Assembly: GCF_004664715.2 (NCBI RefSeq)
Contig: NC_051069.1
Span: forward strand, 7,765,501 to 7,829,500
DNA: 64,000 nucleotides
Direction: 5' to 3'
From: Peromyscus leucopus
Lineage: Eukaryota; Chordata; Mammalia; Rodentia; Cricetidae
How positions within the stretch are numbered: position 1 is the stretch's first letter; each line of letters opens with the position of its first letter. The notes beneath the pieces were generated by a model, which worked only from the letters and a program-made list of their open reading frames with translations, had not been told where the DNA came from and did not search any database. Positions 51,601 through 60,701 of the stretch are shown here, piece after piece. A program made the position numbers and the translations under genes.

Positions 51601-53456
51601 AGCCTGGACTACCAAGTGAGTCCCAGGAAAGGCGCAAAGCTACACAGAGAAACCCTGTCTCGAAAAACAAAAAACAAAAAACAAAAACAAAAACAACAAC
51701 AACAAAAAAAAAATCAGATAAAGGGCAGGAAGGAAGTAGAATTTAACTGGTTTGAAGGCAACAAAACATTAGGTGCATTAATATACTGTTACAATTAACC
51801 CACATGGGTATGTATTTCCAGACAGCCAAAAGCTAAAGCAAAAAATATGCTCAGTTTTTCATTCTAAAATTTCTACACCTCAAACAACAAACATTTATTT
51901 ACCACACACTTATTTTTAATCATTTATTGACTGGGCAATTATCCATTGAGCATCTAGTAGGTGTCAGACTATATTAGACCAGGTATCAACAAGACTAACT
52001 AAGTGGTGATATCCATCCCTGAGAGCTTTGGCATACACTCACCAATCAAGGAGTTCTCCAACCAGTGGGAGACAATTCTCTTTCTTGCCTGCTAGTTTTC
52101 ATTATTAAGGTTGTTAAATTCAGCTAAGCATAGTACAAAAATGTACTAGATGAAAGCAGTAGGATGCAAAAACATTTTGTTTTAGTTGTAATACAAGAAG
52201 CAGGGCTGGAATGGTTCAGTCTATCAGAATGAAGAGTTTAGCAACTGACTGGTTCATTCCCCACACCTAGTCAATAAGGATTGGAAGAAGCAACTTCCAG
52301 GGTCACAGCAAAAGTCACAGAGCCAAGTCTGGAAGACAACTCTTCATATACTTTAGTTATGATGCTAATTAATCTCAGTGTCTTTACTAAAAATCATCTC
52401 AGGTGGCTAAACTAACTCAGCTGGGAGAACACTAGACTGAAGAAACACCTTATCATTTTAAATCAATCTTTATTTCTTACTCTAGTAATATGTAGTTATA
52501 GTGACTGGAGACTGGAGATTAACTCAAGATCTCACCATAAAAGACAATAACTTGCCACCTCTTAGTTAAGATAAAGATAACAGGAAAATTAAGAAGGAAG
52601 TTTCAAAAAAGTTACCTGTGTTAATGACTTTAGGGATAGGATCAATTTCTTCATCTATAACAAAAGGCTCTGGCCTGGGGAAGACTTGTACATCAGCTGT
52701 TAGGTGGCCACACTTGAGAACAGCATGGAAAGGCGTGTACGCCAGATCTATCAGTTTCCTAGAATATGTTACAGGGAACAGTGATAAGGCACATATACAA
52801 GAAATCTTTTTTTTTTATTAACTTATTTTTTATTTTATATGCATTGGTGTTTTGCCATGGGTGTCAGGTCCCCTGAACTAGAGCTACAGACAGTTGTGAC
52901 TGCCATGAGGGTGCTGGGAATTGAACTCGGGTCCTCTGGAAGAGCAGTCAGTGCTCTTAACCACTGAGCCATTTCTCCAGTCCTACAAGAAATCTTTAAA
53001 CATTCAGATTTTGTTACTCTTTCCCACTGGTTCTAAGACTAAACCTGAGTATTTGTGACAGCAACACAAGCTGACATCTGTGATAAGCTTTCCATGAGAG
53101 AAGGCCCGGACAATTTAACCTTTGAAACTGCTGAGCCATTCTAAAGGAAGTCAGTGTGGCACGCGTTATAGTCTTAGTCATGCCTAACTGAAAAACGAGC
53201 CAACTTTTAAACTACTACTTCTAATCATTTTATCCAAGAAAGGGGCCCCTGAGGAAAATTTAATCACACAATCAGCAATAATAAAACAGATATTCGCCAG
53301 GTGGTGGTGGCACACGCCTTTAATCTCAGCACTTGGGAGGCAGAGCCAGGCGGATCTCTGTGATTTCGAGGCCAGCCTGGGCTACCAAGTGAGTTCCAGG
53401 AAAGGCGCAAAGCTACACAGAGAAACCCTGTCTCGAAAAACCAAAAAAAAAAAACA

Positions 53457-53492
<36 letters not shown>

Positions 53493-56400
53493 CAAAAAAA
53501 CAGATATTCTTCCTGGCTGTCATACTATAGTCTGTAAATATAAAGGAGAAAAAGCTTTACACATATACTCACCCAAACATAGACTGTACATTTTTCAAAC
53601 ACAGGGGGCCATCAATAGTAAAAATTTGCCCTTCACCATTGTTTAAGTCTATGAGTCGTTCAAGGCATTCCAAGGAATCAGTGCTCTGAAGCTGCAATGC
53701 AAAAGAGATGACCCCTTTACCACTGCACAAATTACCAATCACTCAGTACACCAAGGCTAACACCATCATGACACCGGCAGGAAATGCCTGGGATGATTCT
53801 ACAAAAGAGTAGAGTAATAAAGAAATGTCACCAGAGGCCAGGTGATGGTGGTGGCGGTGGCGGTGGTGGCGGCAGCAGCGGCGGCTCATGCCTTTAATCC
53901 CAGCACTCGTGAGGCAGAGGCAGAGGCAGATCTCTGTGAGTTCGAGGCCAGCCTGGTCTACAGAGTGAGTTCCAGGACAGGAACCAAAGCTACACAAAGA
54001 AACCCTGTCTCAAAAAAAAAAAGAAGAAATGACACCAGTAGCACCACTTCAGACAGGAGAATCAGAAACCCCCCCAGGGAAGCCTGGCCAGGCTTTCCCC
54101 AGGAAGGTGTTCTAACCATCACCTATAGTTTTCCTTTCACTATGTAGCCCTGGCTGGCCTGGAACTTGCTATGAACACTGGGCTGGCTTCAAACTCGGAG
54201 ATCCATTTGCCTCTCATCTACATTTTACAGAAAAAAAAACTGAAGTGGAGAAAAGTTAAATAACCTTCTCAAATGGCAAAACTAAGAAGTCTAGCATTTA
54301 ATAAAACATGTCTAAGAGTAACACTATTTTACTCCCCAAATTAAGGCATAAGTACTCTTTCAACATTTCTGCTAGAATGGATATAAGAATTCCTGGATAA
54401 GTGACATAATTAACCCCCCCCCAAAAAAAAACCCACCTAGATCCTCCACAACCCACCAGCAGGAAGAAAGTCAAACCCAGCTATTTTATTCATCAATCCC
54501 CCTTCCCTCCCCTCCCCCCCAGACAACGTTTCTCTATGTAGCTTTGTGCCTTTCCTGGAACTCATTCTGTAGCCCAGGCTGGCCTTGAACTCACAGAGAT
54601 CTGCCTCTGCCTTCCAAGTGCTGGGATTAAAGGCGTGCGTCATAACTGTCCGGCGCAGTCTTTTTAAATTATGAGCAGCTTCAGCTGAAACCAGTAGAGG
54701 CAATGGTATAGTGTATATAATACAGCATTCATCAAATGTATCAACAAAGATCAAATCTTAACATTTAATCAAACTAAAAAGAGCTGAGTAAAAAGCATTA
54801 CCTCCTCCAAGTTTGCCATGCACATGACATACAACTTAGATGGGAAAGGAAAGGGGAGTGGAAATCTGTTGCTCTCACTTCTTTGATTCTGAGTAGCTAG
54901 GGAATGTCGCAGTGACCCTCTGCCAATGCCAAGACAGCCATCAGTCACCAGAACAACCTGTAAAGACAGGACACTTGTATGTTAAATGTCATATTTATTA
55001 TTTTCTTCCTTTTAAATTATTTCTGATTAAAGTAGCTCTACTCTTGCTAGAAAGAAGCATGGGGAGGCTCTGTGGGGTGATAGAAACATTCTATATGTTT
55101 TATACGTATAAGTTATCTTTTATTCTTTGAGGAGTTCAGATATATAAATGTATTTTGCTCATATCCACTCTCTCAATCTCCTTTTCCATTTCTCCTCAGG
55201 CTACCCTCAAAACATTCTCAACTTGATTTCCTCCTTCTCTTCTCTATATATTTTAAACCACCTGCTGAGTACAATTAGTGCTGCCTTTATTCATGTGTGG
55301 AGCCACCCTGGAGCAGAGCAATCTACAAGCGGCTACACCTCCAAGAAGAAGTTCCTTTCCTTCCCCCAGTAGTCATCAACTGCCAATATCTCCTCAGCTA
55401 TGATGGGGCCTCCTGAGACCCTCCTTGATACACAGTGCAATTTTTACTAGCGTGGTCTTGTGCAGGTGACAATGACTACTGTGAATTCAGGAGTGGGATG
55501 TCATGTCATGTCCAGAGGACAGCATGTCACAGCATCCTCCCTATCTTCCAGCTCTTACATTCTTTCTTCAGCCTCTTCTCCAAGGTTCCCTGAACCTGGA
55601 GTGGGAGGTAGGTTGGAAACCTATCTTCATTAAAGTGGTGTTTACATAGGTATATGCATTTGTGAAATCAATAAACTGTGTATCTAAAATGTATACACTT
55701 TATTTCATTCAATTATTTTTGTTTTTTAAAGACAGGGCCTCACTTTTTAGCTCTGGCTGACTTAGAATTCACTATGTAGACCAGGCTGGCCTCTAACTCA
55801 CAAAGATCTGTCTACCTCTATCTCCTGTGTGCTGGGAATAAAGGTGTGTACCACCACATTCAACTCTAGTTATTTTTTGAGTTTACCTTTGAACATTTAA
55901 AGGAAAAGAAGAATCATAGCCAATTTTCACTTAATAGATAAGGAATTAGTACTTAAGGCACTGGTCTAAGAAATGGTAAAACACATTGATATGTATCCCT
56001 AAAGGAAAAAGTCCAAAAATCTGAATTTTGCTACTTTATTTTAAAGATGATAAATCCTATTCTTGGTCAACTAAACAGACAACTACTTTAAAACCGCATC
56101 TGGTGCTGTTACTTGTTCTCACTCTCAGTGTAAAAATATCTGTCAGGCCGTTTTGGCAGCAGTGAACAGGACCTTTAAAAAAACGCCATGTTTAACTTGT
56201 AATTTGAAAAGGCCAAGAAAACCAACCTGAATATGGTATCTGAAAAGCCATTTTCTCCTTTCCTACTGCCTGGGTGATAGTGAAGCCCTGGTGGACTTCC
56301 TAAGCATTCCAAAGGAGACTAATTTGGTTCTCTTTAGCTCAGTGGGTGGCTGAACCACGTGGGCTACCAGCACCTGCACTGACTTCTACCATGAAATGCA

Positions 56401-59400
56401 GGATGGAGGTCCTCTGGATGGATCTCATCTTTTGGGAAGACAGTCAACTGACTGCTAGGCAAGTTCTTCTTCTAGGAACCAACAATTTCTAAATAGTGTG
56501 ATTTACTTCTTATACTAGCTTTTATAGGATGCTGGTGTGTGTGTGTGTGTTTATACATGCACATACATGACATACACATATGTGGAGTCGAGGACACCTT
56601 TATAGTCAGTTCTTTCTTTTCACCTTTACGAGGCTTGCGTGGACTGAACTCAGGTACCAGCTTTTGAAGCATAAGCACCTCACCCACTGAGCTGCCACTC
56701 CACCAGCCACACACGCTGTTTTTAGGACAGATTTCAGGTAATGCCAAGCGAAACACTTCACTCAGGTAATGAAGGTACAAGCCGGCTGTTCAAAATGTTG
56801 GTCAAAAAATTCCACATTTAAATAAATCTCATATTAACTGGTTGTAAAATCACCAATAACCATCATTTCTCAAAGAGTACGTTGGAGCTTATACACTGAG
56901 CAAGTCTAAATGGATTTAAGCCCTCTGACACAGTTCATCTCCAATTCAGGTTCTTCTTTTCCCCCTTAAGAAACAAAACAAACAAAACAAAACATCAAAA
57001 GGTGATGTCTGCATGGTACAAAGGTCGAGCTCTTAAAATCAGTCCTGACCCCTCTGATCACTGAGGAGCAAATGAAACTGCTACCTGCTGACCACCAGTT
57101 CAGAGGATACTGACAAAAACCTTCCTTTATTCAGTTGATTATTAGAAAATCAGACATTCATTTGAATATTCCAGGCATGCACATGGCACACAGATGTACG
57201 TACAGGCAAGGGAAATGATGCTTATAAAGTTATGTACTAACTGTTTTCCTGAAAAGAATTAATCAAAAGGCATTTGCTGTCTTCTTAAACATTTATTATC
57301 TCTTTATTATGTGTATGCCTGAGTGCCTGCATGGGAATACATGCACCACAGGTGTGCCTGATGCCAGAGGAAGACAAAAGAAGGCATCCACCCACCAGAT
57401 CTTCTGGAGCTGGAGTTACAGACAGTGGTGAGTTGCACTGTGGATGCTGGAAGCCACAGTCCTCTAGGCACAACATCCACCTCTGTCTTTTCAGTCAACC
57501 TCTAGTCTTTCCTCACTGCCAAGCAACTTCAATCTTATAACTACTGTTGCTGGATTTTTAATTATTATTATTTTTTTAAGATTTATTTATTTATGTATAC
57601 AGCATGTATGACTGCAGGCCAGAAGAGACTGCAGGCCAGATCTCATTCCAGATGGTTGTGAGCCACCATGTGGTTGATGGGAATTGAACTCAGGACCTTT
57701 GGAAGAGCAGTCAGTTCTCTTAACCTCTGAGCCATCTCTCCAGCCCCTTAATTATTTTTTTATTTGTATGTATGAGTGTTTTTGCCTTTATGTATGTCTG
57801 TGCATCACATGTGTACACCTATATGTATGGTGCCCAAGGAAGGCAGTGGAGGGCAGAAAAGGGCATCAGAGCCCCCGAGACTGTAGTTACAGAAGGTTAG
57901 GAGCTGCCACGTTGGTGCTGGGAATCAAACCCAGGTCCTCTGTAAGAGCAGCCAGTGCTGTTCATCACCGAGCACCCCCTCCCAGCCTTTCATTTTATTT
58001 GTATAGATGTTTTGTCTGTATGTATGTTTGTGTCCCATGTGCATGACTCATGCCCTTGGATACTCTGGGATTGGGGTTACAGATAGTTATGAGCAGCCAT
58101 GTGGGTTGTTGGGAATTGAACCCAGGTCCTCTGGAAGAACAGCCAGTGCTCTTAACCGCTGAGCCATCTCTCCAAGCCCCCTTGTTGTGTTTTTGTAAAA
58201 CAAGATCTCACTTGGTAGCATGGGCTAGTCTTGAACTGGTAATCTTCCACCTTAGCCTCCTGAGCACTGGAATTATAGGTGTGTGTTATGTGCCTGGCTT
58301 TACACATTTACTGTGAATTAAAAAATAAAATACTAATTTGCCATTGATATTACTGAGGAATCTTGAACTGACCCTCTAATATAAAGTCACACATCATATA
58401 CTGGGGCAAACTGACCAGAGGCCACAACCTAACCACTGTCTAGTTTTGTAATAAAGCAACACAGCCATTCTCATTCACTTATTATGCTATGGCTGCTATC
58501 ATACTATCCCTACAGAGTTGAGTGAGTGTTACAGAAATCTACAAAGCCTAAACACAGAAAAACTGCAGACTGCTATAATTTTCCTGTTGGTAGTATCTGT
58601 TTCCTCCTTTTTTTTTTTGGTTTTGGTTTTGGTTTTTCGAGACAGGGTTTCTCTGTGTAGTTTTGGTGCCTGTCCTGGATCTCACTCAGTAGCCCAGGCT
58701 GGCCTCGAACTCATAGAGATCCGCCTGCCTCTACCTCCCAAGTGCTGGGATCAAAAGCGTGCGCCACCGCTGCCTGGCTGTTTTCTCCTTTTAAATATGC
58801 CACTACTTCTCAAAGTATCTGTTTACACCAGACATCTAATTAATTCTCTTTCCTGTTGCTACTCTGCTTTGATTTGATGCTAATATGGAACCACTTTGGG
58901 CTTCACAAAAGGAGCAAGACAATTTTTGATACTTTTTTCTCCACTTCCACAGTTTCGAGTTGGGACAGTTAGAAGCTTGCTGACTACATACTACACTGAA
59001 GTAATGAAGAAAGACCAGATTGTCCTGATGTTTACAGTCACCACTCAGAATTACAATTACCCTCTCCAGGGAGTGCAGTTCTCACACTCTCCTGTGAGCC
59101 CTTTCTCTCTTCTACAAATGGCACTGCTTTGTAGCGAGTCAGTTTACTTTGCTTTCCTTGAGGCGGAACTGTGCGGCTTCATAGGCACAGTAGCACGATG
59201 TAAGATTAGTGTGATGAACTGGGGTGATCCAGAGCCCTTTTCCAACACCCATGGTGTAAAATATAGTTCCCGGAATGATGAAGCTGTGTTATCTGCGAGC
59301 GAAATGAGCTAAAGAAAACTAAAGCACTCAGCAGCTGATGCTTTTCAACTTAGCGTGATGAGAAAGAGTTGATTGTTACCTGGCAAGGAATTGCTCCACC

Positions 59401-60648
59401 CCATTCTTGCTGGACAATATTGCAAACACCAACTAAGGCAGACTCCAAGCAGGTTTTGTCATAATCATCCATGTTACTCAGTGCTTCCTTGTAGAATAAA
59501 AGATACAAGTGCTTACTGTTCTTTATTGTTTGTTATTAGAAAACACAAATTATTCAAAGCATACTTGCTACACAGGGTACACTAAGCCTCTGAGAGCCCC
59601 AAGGGACAGGTTCTTTTAAGAAAAAGAGTTTCTCATCTATAAAGGATAGTTAAATTAGCTTTCTTCATTTTGTCCTCCCATCAGGTGAGGGGGCAGTCCT
59701 ATGTCTGTGTCTCAGTGGACTGAGAACACCGAAGTCAAGAACTGAACGTCACAAAAATGTCAACTGTATTGAACATTAACCACATCTTTTTTGTTGTTGT
59801 TTGGTTGGTTGGTTTGGTTTTTTGAGAAAGGTTTCTCTGTGTAGCCCTGGCTGTCCTGGAACTTGCTCTGTAGACAAGGCTGGCCTTAAACTCAGAGATC
59901 TGCCTGCTTCTGCCTCCCAAGCACTAGGATTAAATGTGTGAGCCACCACCTCGCAGCCATTAATCACATCGTAAACACCATTTCCAGCACTTACGTACAC
60001 TTGGCCATCATGTACATTTATACCTCATTTAAATAAGGAAGCCAAGGTACAGAATGATTAAGTAACTTTCTCATGAGGAGAGGGGGCAGAACCCGCATAT
60101 GAATCCAAGCAGCCTGACTTCAGAGTTCCAGATCTTAATTACGACTTCTCAATTCCATACACAGCAATTCTTCAAATTTCAAAACTTCTGAATATCAAAA
60201 TCCTTAAGCTTAATCATTTGTAAGAAATTAGGAAAAGCCAGGCATGGTGATGCATATCTGTAATGCCAGTACTCAAGAGGATGAGAAATACTGAGAACTG
60301 GAGGTCTGCCTGGGTCCTAAAAAAGCCCCCGTCTCAAATCCCCCCAAAGTGATCTAATACAATTGGAAGAAAAAATAAAATGGGAGCTAAAAATGGAACA
60401 CCTTAACAAAAAAATTTTTTTTACATATATATTTTAAAACTATTTATTTTGTGTGTATTTGTATATATGATGTGCACCATGTACATGCAGGAGCCCTCAG
60501 AGGTCAGAAGAGGTGTCAAATTTCCTGAAACTAGTTACAGACAGTTGTGAGCTGCTATTTGGGTGCTGGGAACAGAACCCAGTTCCTTTGCGTGAGCAGT
60601 AAGTGCTACTAAGTACTCTTAACTGCTGAGCCATTTCTCCAGCCCCAT

Positions 60649-60701
<53 letters not shown>

